This document shows positions 33,561 to 46,619 of a DNA stretch of 64,000 bases, piece after piece. The position numbers and the translations under genes are program-made. The notes under the pieces were generated by a model. The model saw nothing but the letters and a program-made list of their open reading frames with translations. It had not been told where the DNA came from and ran no database searches. Each line of letters opens with the position of its first letter. Within the stretch, counting starts at the first letter, position 1. Origin of the DNA: Toxoplasma gondii ME49 (taxonomy: Eukaryota > Apicomplexa > Conoidasida > Eucoccidiorida > Sarcocystidae); NCBI RefSeq assembly GCF_000006565.2, contig NC_031474.1, positions 3,321,662 through 3,385,661 of the forward strand, in the 5' to 3' direction.

Positions 33561-36500
33561 ATGAAAGAACTCGTCGAACGTCCCGATTATGGCACCGGCC
33601 ATTCCGCGCCGGTGCGAAGGCGGTCGTGCAGAACCAACATTTTTCAATTCCTCTGGACACTTATGGCTGCATCATGCCTTAGCGGTTTTCGCGAAGGCTC
33701 GCGAGATGAAACGAGCGCCACACGCTCATCCTCGAGCAGTGTGACGGGAGTCTTAGCTGGCCCGGCTGGTACGCCCGATCTGGCATACTTAGGCGCAAGC
33801 ATAGCTGCATGTCTATATAGAACGGAAGTGTATTTGAACATAGCGAGCCTTCCTGAACGTGCATGGAGTTTCACGGATCCGAATATAGACGTGTGTGCTC
33901 GAATCACTAGATCTGAATACAGAGGCTACTAGAGTGGAAGTGTGCAGATCCTGTTCATCATGTGCTTCAAGACTTGCGAGCCCAGTACCTGGCAGTACGA
34001 GAGCTGCACGGTCTTCGTAACGTTGTCCCCACGAGCGGTATTTGGAACTCAGAGCGTCTGTTAACCATTCGGTGAATCTGCTTCTGCCTTAACAAATAAA
34101 GTGACAGTTTTGGCCTGAAATAGATGCTTATAACGTTTATGGCCCGTTAAAGACGCCATGGTATCGCATTTCGGTGTGCCAACACCAACAAGGTGAGAGC
34201 AAGAATACTGTGCGTTGCCACATGACGATCCTACAGTCAACCGCCACGCAGCATCAGGTTCCAAGTATCTTTCGAAAACCAGAAAAGCGTGTGTTCTTTC
34301 CTGTGTCCGTGGTCAATTGGCAGGCGTTGGACCAGCGTCTCAGTCATCTCCGTCTGGCTTTCACTTTTCCCCTACTCATCAAGCAGTTGCCCCAGACATT
34401 ACACAGCCCCGGATGCAGCCTTCAGCGCGGGGTATGGCTCCGCAGCATTCCTCACCGTCAACTCAGCCTTATCCTTCATCGTATGCGGGCACTGTGGCGC
34501 CTGGCAGTTTCTCTCCTGTCCCAGCGCAGCCGTCAAATTCTCTCCCGCTGCCTCTATCGGTCTCCTCTCTCGCCCTTTCTCCGGTGCCGGACCCACGCTC
34601 GGTCGCTCCTTACTCAGCCCCGCTACCAGATCGAGACCCTGCCGGAATGCCAAGCGCCTACCAGCGTTTGCCTTCTCCCGCTCCGTCTGTTAACAGTCCA
34701 AACAGCATCATGTTTACTGAGTCTCCGCAGCAGGCTCCAGGCTTTCTCTCAAGCCTCCTCCCGTCGCGGTCATCTCCCGGAGGCTTTCTTGGCTTGACCG
34801 GCTCTGGAGAAGGGGGTCCTGGTCCGAGCATCCAGCAGTTGGGAACGCTCATGGCAGATATCGCAACATGCGACCCCAAAACAGAGGGTGTGTGTTGTCT
34901 AGCGCGAAACTACTGCGATCCGAATGCCACATGTTTCTCCGACGCGGCCCCAGATTCTGTTTTCGACATACTGAACGCCATTCCGAGGTGCACCTGTAGA
35001 GAGGGTTTCGAAGGCGACGGCAGAACTAAGGGAACTGGATGCTCCAATATCGACGAGTGCGCCACGGGCCAGGCAGGCTGTGAACAAATATGCAAGGATT
35101 TTGCTCCTGGCTATGCATGCAGCTGCTACGACGGATACATGCTTAAAGCGAACGGAAAAGACTGCCAGGACATCAACGAATGCCTGACCGCAAACGGTGG
35201 GTGCCAGCACGTCTGTGTAAACACACCCGGAACCTTCTTCTGCGACTGCGCTGCAGGTATGCTGGAAAAAAACATCATAGCCACTGTGAGAGAAATCACC
35301 TCCCCTTCTCCACACGGGTGCTGAATGTCTATCGTACTCAGTTTGATTGATCTTCACAAGCGACTTTCGATAACTAATTATGAAAATACAGTACTACGAT
35401 TTCGCGAGTTTGTAGCGTTATTTATATATGCATAGCGATGAATCATTTTATACCGATATATGGACAAGCTTGTATATAGCGGCTCGTTACCTTCTATCGC
35501 ATGTGATTCCCGTTGTTCTTGATTCTGCACATCCTAGATCGAGTAGTCCTTGAAACGACAATAACCATCTTTCACTACTCGTTCGTCGCGGGACTGCCTT
35601 TCCTCGTGTCAGCTTGCATCTGAAGAGCCGCTCCAAAGAGCTTTACTCAGTTTTCTGTTCCTGTACAAGCTGACAAACCTGCGGGGAGGTGTATAATCTG
35701 TATAGAGTCATGTCGTGTATCCACTCAAGCGGGGACGGTGTTTCCATCGCTGCAAATGCAAGTCGATTTTTCCTGTTGCTGTGTTTCGGTCAGGCTTCGT
35801 TCTCGGTCAAGACGGCCGGTCCTGCACAGATATCGACGAATGTGCACTCGATGAGAACATCTGCGAACACAAATGCGAAAATCTTCCGGGTGCTTTTCAG
35901 TGCCGTTGCAATTCCGGGTACAAGAGAAGTGTGGACGACCCGCGTAAATGCGTCGATCGCAACGAGTGCGTAGAAGGCTTAGGGGACGGCCCGCCGGCAT
36001 GTGCCCCAGATGGCTCCGAAGAATGCACAAATACGCCTGGAAGTTACACGTGCAGTTGTGCAAAAGGCTACAGGTTTGTGCAGAGAACGTCTTCAAGAGA
36101 AGAAAGGTTTTCATATGGGCCGATTGGGGCCACGCAGGAAGCCAAGGAGTTTTTGTCGACTTGGGTTCAAGGGTCTGAACGTGAAAGTCAACAGCATACA
36201 TCTGCGTATTCGTACATAACGCGGAACAGTGTCAACATCTCTGACGGGAACAGAGACGGAACCAGAGCGATGAAAATAGAGACCAACACCGTGGTGCCTG
36301 CAACGAGCAGGAGGCTGCAGACGCAGCAGACAAAACAAGCCCTTCTCCTTGAAGACTCATATGAGGAGGCACCGCGACAGAACAGGAGAAAGTGGACCGG
36401 AGGAAAAAAGGAGGGGCAATCTGAGGACGGTTCTGCCTCTGCTAGTCAAAGAATGCTCCAGTGGGCACAAGCTCTTGACGCATTCACTTCCCTGGCAGCG

Positions 36501-39388
36501 GCAAGTACCAGCGCACACGCGACATCGCGTCAAAAAGCGTCTTCTGGAACTCCCACGGATACAGCGCTGGCTATTGCGGACTTAGCAATGCAGTTTGCGC
36601 ACATGTACGGCTCAGCAAACAAAGCACTCAATGCCATCGGGGGTTTGTCCCCCGCAACTGCCCCGGCAACAGCAATCCAAATCAACTCGCTGTCGCCTCT
36701 ACTGCGGGAAGGAGAGAATTTGAAAAACCGACCTCTTCTGCAAGATCCTGGAAGAATAACCAGGAAGGAGCTCGTGAGCTATAGAGCGGAAGAAGATGAC
36801 TCCCAGCAACAAACATGGAGTGACGAAATGTACGCCGTAGTCAAAAATCTAGACGTCCTCCGGCGCCAACCGTGGATCGATCCCCCGTCTATGGCAGAAA
36901 CAGACAGGAACGGGGAATGTGTCGACATTGATGAGTGTGCAGAATTTCAGAAGGCAGGACTACGGGCATGCAAAATTGACGAACTCATATGCGTCAACAC
37001 ACCTGGTAAGCGTGCACAACTGCTTATACACCGGAGACGAATACTTTTGCACGCATCTATTCAGCTTTGCTAGTGCTCTGTGTAGACTCCGCTTCGCTGT
37101 GACTGCGTGTAGACTTAGGGAGACAGATCCGACTGTAGGCAGATAAGGTGGATAGGCTCATCACTTTAAAATCTTTGTAAAAGCATGCATGGGCGTGAGT
37201 ATAAAGACGCATACGCATCAGATGCATACGCGTCAGGATGCATTTTTCACCTGAGTACATTTCTACACTGATACTTTGCAGTGTATACGGTTTCTGCGGT
37301 CAGGAAGTTATGAATGCCAGTGTGGCGAAGGACTGGAGTACGATGAGGACGCCGCCAGCTGTGTCGACATCGACGAGTGTCTGCTCGCAAAAAAGCTTCA
37401 TTTTTCGAGGAACAGCGAGGGCCAGGGTGTTACGCCTGCCGTTCGAATTCAACAGCAACGGGAACTGCAGGGGGGGAAGCTCCTTCCTGGTCGTCCAGCA
37501 CTCTGTGACCAGCAATGTCTGAATCTCATGGGGAAGTATGAATGTGGGTGAGCAGCTACACACTAAATAACAAAGCCACTGCGTATTCAGTAGCCACGAA
37601 AGGTTAACACCACATATAAATACTTGTAAGGAGGTGCATGGGTTCTGCAGAACTCACCATTCTGCGTCGAAGAGTGCATTTTTCTATCTTTTATCAGGAG
37701 ACTTGCAGTTCCTTTGCTTTCCTGTTCCGTTTCGTTTTGCTTATCCAGATGCTATCCCGGATTCGTTCTTCAGCCTGACGGACGATGCGACGATATCGAC
37801 GAATGTATAGATCCTACTCTTCACGGATGTGACCACATCTGCATCAATTTGCCCGGAACCTACTCATGCCAGTGCCGGCCAGGCTATCGACTTAGTCTCG
37901 AGAAGAAGGGAGCATGTGTCGATATAGACGAATGTGCAGAAAACCCGGAGTTGTGTGAATTTGGATGTAAGAACTTGCCGGGTGCGTACGAGTGTACCTG
38001 TCCTCCCGACAGCAAACAGCGAGCAGACAAACGAGGATGTGAGCCAAATCTGTCGTGCAAGGAGGACCCATCGCAATGCCAAGGTGAGGCAAAAAAGGAG
38101 AGTGTAGTAAAGAACAAGGGCGTAGTGGACGAGAGAAACATAGGCAAGAAGAAAACCAATATGGAAATGGAGAGCAACAAAAATTAAAACGGAAACGGGG
38201 GAAACTCCGCTATAAACGCATGCATGTAAATGAATACTTGTTTGGATACGTGCATGTGCTTGTGCTCATTTATGAAGATGGTAACAGGGCGATTCCTACG
38301 CCTCGGCTTCGTTGTTTTTCAAATTGGTATCAGCACATAATAAGCTGAACGGCCGCCTTCATGTACTGCCCGATAGGCCTCACATATCTTTTGATTATGT
38401 AAAAATATCGACTGATGGCTTATCTTGCAGGGCACGGTCTGTTCTAATTCTTGCACTTTTTGCGATGTCGCTTTCTCAGGAGATCACGTTTGTCGCGTTG
38501 ACGGAACAAGTCAGAAATGGAAATGCAGCTGCCCAGATGGATTCTCGGCTGCTCCGTCTTCTCGGAGAAATTCGAACCCCCCGCGCTGTGTTGATATCAA
38601 TGAGTGTGCTGTTGGCTATCCGACCCCAGGAAGAAATCCCTGCCCGGACCTCTACAGGTGAGCGGAAGCAGAAAACAGCGGGGGATTTTTGCTGACCATA
38701 AATCCATAGACAATCTCAGTGAATTGTCTGGCGGCGTGAGGCTAAGAAAATGACTTTGACTCTGTCTCTGCGCGTGACTCCAACCATGTCACTTCACTTT
38801 TTTGTTGCGTGGGGTGTATGGCTGTGTATAAGCGGTTGAGCACTTGTGACTTACGTGCATCAGGACAGCTAGGCGCCTGATGACTAAATGTTGACTGTTC
38901 CCTCGCATATAACAGTTGAGCTGAAATGTCAGCCAGACCAACACAACAAGAACACGTGGACACGTCGTTGTATTCACGCTCTTTTTACATCTGTAATTAT
39001 CAGTAGGCCAGCGTCGCTATGCAGCAGATCCTTTCGCATCCACAGAATTTCTCTGAAGATTGTCATAGTCACAGCAGAAAAGCTGTCGATGTGGATTTTC
39101 CCTGTTTTTCAGGCCGTGTTGTCTTAACGTGGCAGGAGGCTTTCAGTGTGTGATGGCACGAAGGAAGGGCCTTGCCACCAGTAGACAACTTTACTGTGAG
39201 GCTCCCAGCTTCGACTTTCAGGGACGCCTCAACAGGTAACGGAGAGAGTGATTCGTCTCTGAGAAAAAAATGCAATAAATCTGTTGAGATCCGCTCATCA
39301 ATTTATACAATATACAATCAACAGATATCTCAGTGCGTGTTTGCCTGGAACGAGCGAAGACAGGGACCCCTGCACACTGCGGGATTGA
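33561..39388 (+). CDS. Secreted multi-EGF (calcium-binding EGF) protein
   Basis: Exons joined by phase and by EGF pattern: 33561-33768, 34324-35256, 35794-37005, 37304-37547, 37749-38083, 38480-38657, 39113-39235, and a last short exon from 39325 or 39334 to 39388. The product is about 1098 residues. Exon 1 carries a signal core (NIFQFLWTLMAASCLSG, residues 26-42). A Ser/Pro-rich stretch of about 150 residues follows, then about ten EGF-like units, most opening with the calcium-binding pattern D-I-D/N-E-C and closing with YxCxCxxGY/F. An insert of about 275 residues without cysteine splits the array (about 36085-36910). No C-terminal membrane anchor is seen. Extracellular adhesion or micronemal cargo is the usual role of such proteins in these parasites, but that is inferred here. 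Exon 1 and the last exon are the least certain parts. Confidence 0.75.
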
Positions 39389-41499
39389 CACTACAGAACG
39401 AGCCAATAGGGGAAAGGGTAGAGTGTTTTCGTATTTCAGTTGGCGTTCGCGTTTTATTCAAGTTTATTCCTTCACGATGCGTCAGCGGGAAAGTCGAGAG
39501 CATCCGCAAAGGCTAGGAACCAGGGTCATCCACTTGGACGGAGGCGACACATGTGGAAAAGGCTCACATTACGGAAAGAAAACCTTTTTCTTGTGCCCTT
39601 CACGATCAGAGGAAAATTGGCAGGGACCGAAACCTGTTCGCGTGAAAAAAAACAAGCAGTGTTCACTTACAGGTAACACGTCTGTGCATACAGCTATGAG
39701 CAAGAGCGGCGTAACATATGTGCGTCCTACGTGCACGTATTTGTACTCTTATATCAATGGAAAAAAAAACTGCCTTGACGTAAATTCTGCCGAGGACCGT
39801 CTGTTGCACGCAATTTCAGAGTCGAGGTTTGTGGCCGAACGTTGCCACTGACTATACAGCGAAATAATTATTCTTCTTTCCTATTGAGAATGGTATTTGA
39901 ACCTGGTCCATGTGAGCGTCTTCCACTGTAGTGCGGTACGTGGCCGGTTTAAAAGCATTCTTTTTAACGGAAATCACATAAAGGCACTTCATGTCGGAAA
40001 TGCATTCGAGCTCGAAATGCGACTCGAGCCAGAAACGCCCGAACAGCAATAGATAGCCATAACTGGGTATGGTCGGTCACATCACGTTAATCACGTGCAG
40101 GCGCTATTCTGTCCTTGTGAACAGCGTCTGCCACTGGGATTCCCGCAGCAGCAAGCAACGTAGAAAATGTGTGTCTGCTTAGATGGTCGGAATAAATGTT
40201 GCCAGGAAAGAACAGACGAAGGGAAGCGCTTCAATAGAACAACCGGAAATCTTGCGTTGTTCCTCTGACGAGCACAGAAAGTATGTTGCTGAAATGTCTG
40301 CTCCTGGTTCCTTCGAACACATAAAACGGAAACCAGTAGATAGAAATGCATGGTCTCAACTAGTGATCGAAGTTGTAGAAGAGACACCTCTGAAAAAGGC
40401 CACTGTTTCTAGTCAGACCCCTACGTACTCGGGATCAGATCATCGCTTCAACGCCTCTTGTACCTTTGTTTCTACTACCAGCTCCTTCTTCGAATACGTG
40501 CGTTCGTCGAAACAAATGAGTCTGTGATCATCCTTCATTGACTGTATCTATAAAGTGTGATTAGTTCACGCGGCGGAAGGGAAAGATCCGGGAAATTCCA
40601 CAGACAGGCGTAGGCATACAACTTTCGGTGCCACTCAGGTGGCGGCTTTTTTCGGTGTCATCTCGGCGATGAAGTGCGGACCGGTCAGTAAACCAATTCC
40701 TGTAGACAGCCGTGGAAACCGCTCTAGCGCACAACGGTAAAAATTCTGTGAGTGGTTTCAACCGCGGCGTGTGACGTTCTGGCCGGTGGAGTTTCGTCGC
40801 TTGCAGTACTCCGCGAATTCGAAACATATATGGAGTTCTCACGTCTGAACTGAAGGTGGGGAATGGGTAAGGGTGCACCCACATGCGTTGGAACTTTTAA
40901 ATACTGATGTGGTTACGTATATATATGACCGGTTTTTCCAAAGCACGTCGTGCTCCTGAAGGGTGAAAGCCGCGCATGCGGTGGCACTGCTATATTCATG
41001 CATGCACGTGGCATACATGTAATGGGAGTTTTCGGAAGGCCAGTGTGCAGATCTGGAGCAGAAAAAGTAGGCGAAGAGTCCTTCTGGGAGGAATATGTCT
41101 CCGCAACGGAGATGCCTATACATCGAGCAGGTCCTCCTGGAGCATTACCACGTTCGTGCACCAGAGTGTCGGGCCGCGAGTAAATCCATACACTATCACT
41201 GTTTTTTAACGTCCTTTAAGAGACAAAGCCTTTAGGGGGAGAGCCATATGCCAGTCATAGGGAAAGGCTTCTGTCAAGTGCCTTTCAATACCAAACGCCG
41301 CACACGACGAACGGCCGTCCCATGACCTGACACTGCCCACGGAAGAGAAAAAACTTCAGTATAATCAACCGGACGTGCACACGAGCTTCAAATTGGCTGA
41401 GAGTTTGTAGTTTCATCTCCTTGGAAAATCAATCAAACACTCGTGCACCACAGTACACGAAAGGTGCTCGAACTTAGTGGCATTGCTGTATACACCACT
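39389..41499. other. Convergent intergenic region
   Basis: It lies between the ends of the EGF gene and the minus-strand gene. Open frames at 39333-39851 (+) and 40183-40527 (+) could be alternative 3' exons of the EGF gene, since both include Cys-containing, protein-like stretches. Neither fits the EGF pattern, and both lie within chance length. Confidence 0.4.
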
Positions 41500-44084
41500 C
41501 TACTCCGCGGGTTTCTTGGTCTCCTCTGCTTGAGCCTCTGTCGGGGTGACCTTGTCACTTACTGGAGCTGCTTCCTGTGGCTTATTTGCTCCCTCCTCAG
41601 GCGCAGTGGCTGTCGCGTTGGGAGCGGCACTAGTCTCAGGTGCAGGCTGTCCCTTCGGAGAGGCAGGAGCGGCGCCAGCATCCACTATGGGTTCTTCCTC
41701 AGGGGCAGCAGGAGCAACACCGGGAGCGGCACTAGCCTCAGCTGCAGGCTCTTCCTTAGGGGTGGCAGGAGCGGCAGCAGCCTCAGGGGAAGCAGCAGCA
41801 GCAGAGGCGTCGCTAGACTCTGCAGCATGCTCTCCCGTAGCGACAGTGGGAGCAGCGGGAGCGGCTGTGGCCTCAGCTTCAGGTTCGGAAGTGGCAGGAG
41901 CAGCTGTGACCTCAGCGGCAGGCTCCGGGGAGCCAGACGTAGCACTGGGAGCGACAGCAGTCTCACCTGCAGGCTGCGCATTCGTCGCTTGAGAGGGCGC
42001 TGCCTCTGAGGCACCTGGGACCGATTTCTCTGGCATGCCTTTCGGAGCCGGGGCAACGATTTCCCTGAAAACCTTCGTCAGCTTCATGCCGATCGGGTTA
42101 GAATAGTACATCCCTGAAATCGCCCAACGTGAAAGATAGATGGACACACACATTGTGAAAAGCAGGTGGTTTGCACTAGGGCAGTCATATCTAAATAGCC
42201 ATGCACAGGTGTTCGACTTATGGAGCGACGCTTCAACGTACGATCGCTTTTCTAGAACACTGGTGTAGAACCCGGTGTCCCGCCAACGAGCAAGGGCGTG
42301 AACGAGGCACAAAAGAGGAGGAAAACGCTTCCGGCCCGTTCTTTGACATGTCTAATCAAAGGAACGCTTGGATCATAAAAAAACGTTTAGCGCGCGGCAA
42401 ACGCTACCAGGACACACCACAGCCCCAGTGGCACTTTCATACACGATTTCTTGAACTGTGTCACTCATCCGAAACCCTGTGATACATTCACGACGCCTTT
42501 TTCGGTCAAGTGTGTACATCCTGCCCCGTCTAATTCGCACCACCCTACTTGGATGACTTCGAAAGTTACATTTTCAGCAGACACGACCTAGGCGGGCGGA
42601 AAGCCGCAGCCTTCTATGGAAACATACGGCAAGCTAGTGTAGTCCATATTTTCTATTCGCTTGTGGACGTGCATGAACACGACCGGCACATCATGCAACT
42701 CCCCTCTGGCCTACAAGGGAGTGAAGCTGATTGGAAACTGTCAGAACCACCAAACTCCAGTCAGACGTGTTCCAACCTTATTGCCTTATTGTCTATGTCC
42801 GTGCGTCAGACGTGCACACATGCCTGTTTGTTAAAAGAGCATATGCATACAAAGAAATGTACACCTGAAGCGGCGAGAACGGGGAATCGTCCAAGAGTTT
42901 CAGGATAAAGAGCGATAGAATTGACGCAGTCTACCTGTTTCGGCATCATAGACGGCAGCGGTCTGTTCGGTGAGGAGATGGCCTTGCGACAGAGGGGATC
43001 CTTCACGCACAATGACTTTCTGGGTGTCGTTTTCTGCGAATGTGACGCGAGGGACGTAGGCCTGCTTGTCTGCCTTCGCCGCCTTTATTTTTGCGAGTTC
43101 TTCAGCAGAGAAGAAAGTCTTGAATTTCGCGACGACGTTGACGTGCGGCTTGCCGGGCTTGTTGATACGGATGTCGAAGGAGTAATTGTAGCAGACCAGC
43201 TGTCCATCCATGACCAGGTATACGACGATGTCCGATTCACTCGTTTTCTTCGCGGTGAGGACAAAGTCGGTTTCGTACTGCAGGGACTTGGCCATTTTCG
43301 AAGGAAACTGCAACTGCACCGTGATGAACATGTTGGGAGGGTGAATAACCATCGCGAGCTTCGAGTTCCCGCCTCCGCATAGCCCACTCTTGCAGATGTC
43401 AATGTGCTTGGGAATGATCAGGAGGCCCCAGGGAAAGTACTCGATGAAGAAGTCGTTCTTCGACGGTCCCGGCTGCTGCGGCAGAGCGAGGGTGTGGACG
43501 GCCTCGGGAATTGAGAAGGAACCGTAGGACACAACGGTCTCATTGCATGGATCGAGGCTGCAGAAGCCGCGTCCGTAGCTCACAGGGGTGACGTTCCAGG
43601 CAGTCGAGTTCTCGTCAGGCCGAGTCAGAATCAGGACAGACTCTGGAATGTACCTGACGGCGATGTAGCATGCGTTGAGCAGGAAAACGGATGGCCTCCA
43701 CGACTTCGTGAGCACGGGCAGACGCTCGGGAGACGTCCACGATACAACCGTAGAGATCGTCGGCACCTTGAGGTATACGGCCTTCTCGCCTTCGATTGAC
43801 AGACACATCCCGCCTTTCCGCCACGTGCGCACGTCGTACTGCCCCGTGACGGTGTCTGTGAACTCGGGCGGAGCAGACCGGCCATCGACAGAGTCCAAAG
43901 CCTGCAACCGGCCGTCGCTGAAAGAGGTAAGTCTCAGTGCAACGTCGGGGGAGACGCCACCCCAGCCCTTGGAGTCGCACGCCTGGTTCAAATTCCACAC
44001 CAGGGTACCCTCGGGAACTGTCAGCTTTCCACTGGGTTCCACCAGGCGCAGGCCTGAGTCAAGGGGGAGAAACGGCGTTGCCAT
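41500..44084 (-). CDS. Unknown soluble protein with Ala/Pro/Glu-rich tail
   Basis: Two minus-strand exons, 44084-42935 and 42113-41500, join in phase (AETG|MYYSNPIG) to give 587 residues. The start context matches the coccidian consensus (GACAAAATGGC). There is no signal peptide. Residues 1-383 look like compact globular sequence rich in beta strands, with several Cys (FCSLDPCNETVV, CKSGLCGGGNSK) and a hydrophobic segment, YFPWGLLIIPKHI. Near residue 345 is a short charged helix, SAEELAKIKAAKADKQ. From about residue 405 the chain becomes repetitive Ala/Pro/Glu/Thr (units such as PAAEASAAP and APAAPEEEP), clearly low complexity. I recognise no family. The good start context, clean splice and non-repetitive core make it a confident gene with unknown function. 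A structural or pellicle-associated role is possible but not shown. Confidence 0.75.
41560..42010 (-). repeat. Imperfect coding repeat (Ala/Pro/Glu units)
   Basis: On the plus strand this is a run of GCAGCAGGAGC- and CTCAGG-like words; on the coding strand it encodes the Ala/Pro/Glu tail. Units are irregular, so copy number may vary between strains. Confidence 0.75.
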
Positions 44085-46619
44085 TTTGTCTCGTTTCCTC
44101 GCTTTTCTGCGCAGGGTTTCCCAAGGTCTCGACCTCGATTGCGACAACGGCTGGCTTCGGGCGCGCGGAACGCGGCAAGCTCGATTGCACCGGCTGCACA
44201 AGGGACGGGAGGCTGCAAGGGAAAACGGCGGAACGTTGCGGACCTAGTATGATGCGCGACAAAATCATACGAAATTGAAAGTTACTGGACAATGTAGGAC
44301 GTGAATCGGGGAAGCAAGTGGAACAAAAGTGGGAAACTGCACCCCGCCGCGCTTCACCAGGGAAGAATCATCTTTCGGCTGGCGCATCGCTCACCGGCGC
44401 AAGACAGCTTGCCATGGTGTGAGATTGGAGCACGTGAATTTCAACACACCGGCACGCTGGCATGAATGCCGTGGCGCATGCCGGGAACTGCACGCATGTC
44501 GCAAAAAGATGAAGGAACGAATGAGGGATTTTCCTGTCGACGAGCTCTCGAAAAGCGGCCTCTCGCGAAAAGAACAGATGCAGTGAAAACTTACGGAAAA
44601 CCCGGCCTTCGAGACGGACGCCAACACTCCGTGCGCTAGGTCGATACAGCATGTTCCAATCGTGTTGCGCGGCAGCAACAGCCGCAAAACGGGTAGCTTT
44701 CTCCTGCTCACCGATTCGAGGCAACGTGCATTTGACACTCCTGAAGATTTCCAAGAACCATAAACAACACAAACGCCCAAACGGAAGGTTACACCGGCGC
44801 ACTGCGCGGAATTGCGGACCTCGGTGTAGAACATGGCACGTACCACGGGAAGGATCGACGGCATCCAGGTCTAGTATTCCAGAGGTCCTGCCAGTCGATA
44901 GACGTTAGCCAGAACATGAAACTGGAGGAAATGACTGTTTGCTTTCCTGTGAGACTGACCACGTGTCCCGGCACACCTGATGATATGTGCGCTAGACCAC
45001 AATGTTCTTCGGCAGAACGAACGAGAACGAGTGACGTAGAAAAAGCGGCACCAAAATATGCGGGCTGTCAACACCAGAAGGGAATCACAGCTTCACTAAA
45101 AATCTTCGTGCATGAACAACTCATATGGAGCCGGGAAGAGGGCAGTAGAAAGAAGAGAATGAGATCCGGCAGCGCACGGAATTCGCTTTTGATGGAATGC
45201 GAGTAGAGGTCTGGAGTGACTGCAAAGTGCTTTCTTAAGAAACACTTTCACCGTCGAGCGCTGGGGTAGTGGGTGCCGGTGCGAGTAATCCAAATCTTGC
45301 TGACCCGATTGGAAAAACATCCCGGCTGGCCTGTGATGCATGGTACTGCTTACCTTCTGACTCTTTTGTAGTGAATAGTGAACACGGTACACGTGGTTCT
45401 TTGGCTATTGCGGCTTTGGGAGCACAGTGTTCACTCGTAAAAAACTGGCATCTGCGATTTGACCGGGAGAATCCTGTCTAAGTTGGAAAAACGCACAAGC
45501 AGACTTCGGGTGTGCTTGTTTATACTCATGAACTGCACTGATGTTGATCAATGTGCAACTGGATCCACATGCTTATACACACAGGCATTCGCATATTACA
45601 CGTTTTGCAATGTTCGGGACAACAAGGGATATAACTCTGTTTCCGTCGAGGAGTAGGTTTCCTCGCCGTTGACAGCAGCACTTGAGGATCTACGCAGACG
45701 TAATTCTTGCCGAGCACTTGGTACGACAATGATGGCGTCATTAGGAAGCGGAGACCTCATGAAGTGAAGTGGCCTCTCTGCACGTTTCCGCTCTTATAGA
45801 AACAATGTACAGGATTTACGCTGCTGTTTTGGTACTTGGTGAAAAGCCCTCCAGACACCGCGTGTTAAGTACCGAACTGTGGCATTGTATATAGGCAGAC
45901 ACAGGGTTTCCCCGTGTGATCCCGGTCCTACAGAAGTGAAGACAACAAACCTTTCTCGCCATTTCCTCTGCTTCTCTTGTTACCTAAAAAGGTACCGCCA
46001 AGCTCGGTGCGTGTGCATGAACAGCGAGATGCGCGGGTTCCGCCCCTTTGTCCTCCCTCGTTTTTTTCCTTCTGTGAAGGGAACGTTGCCTAGACACACC
46101 GGATGAGTTCAGCGAGGAGGATTTGCCTTTTACTTTGGATTTCGACGGGGCAACCAGCCATTGGTTCACCTCTCAGGCTGCTTGCATCCCAGAAACGGTT
46201 TAAGATCCTCCAACCAGTGATTTCTCCATTTTTTTAGGCAAGAGACACACGATCATTCTGGGGAGTGGAAACCTTCGGTTGGTGGAGCGCATACGAACCC
46301 CTGGAAAGCTGTTGTGTCTGCTCACACATCTGGGTTAATGCTGAAAAATCTCATCTGGCCGACAGAGATTCGTTTACAGAGTTTTAAATTTGCAGACGTA
46401 TCTACGTCTCTCCGCATGTACGCTTTTAGTAATTTTCTGCTGCTTTACGCGGAGAGACTACCGCTGTATCGAGGACGTTAGGCCGAGCCACTAAGGGGTT
46501 GCCTTTTCGTGCACTTTTAAAATTCTTCTTTGTTCCGACTCTCCTTCGACCTTTTCCTTTGTGTCTTTGCTCTCCCCATTCCTCTTGGTCTTCCTGTCTG
46601 TCTCTCCGCGGCTGACAAA
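44085..46619. other. Divergent intergenic region, shared promoter space
   Basis: It separates the minus-strand start at 44084 from the GDI start at 46620. No open frame has support (the longest are about 144-157 codons, antisense pairs at 44368-44864). A CGTCTCT word lies at 46405-46411, about 210 bases before the GDI start, and a pyrimidine-rich leader lies just before 46620. Confidence 0.45.
46405..46411 (-). promoter_or_regulatory. WGAGACG-type promoter word (AGAGACG on minus)
   Basis: CGTCTCT on the plus strand is AGAGACG in reverse, matching the WGAGACG element of Toxoplasma promoters, about 210 bases upstream of the GDI start. Candidate only. Confidence 0.3.

Noticed and set aside
42921..44278. 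Plus-strand frames of 113-190 codons
   Set aside because: Antisense shadows of the well-supported minus-strand exon at 42935-44084.
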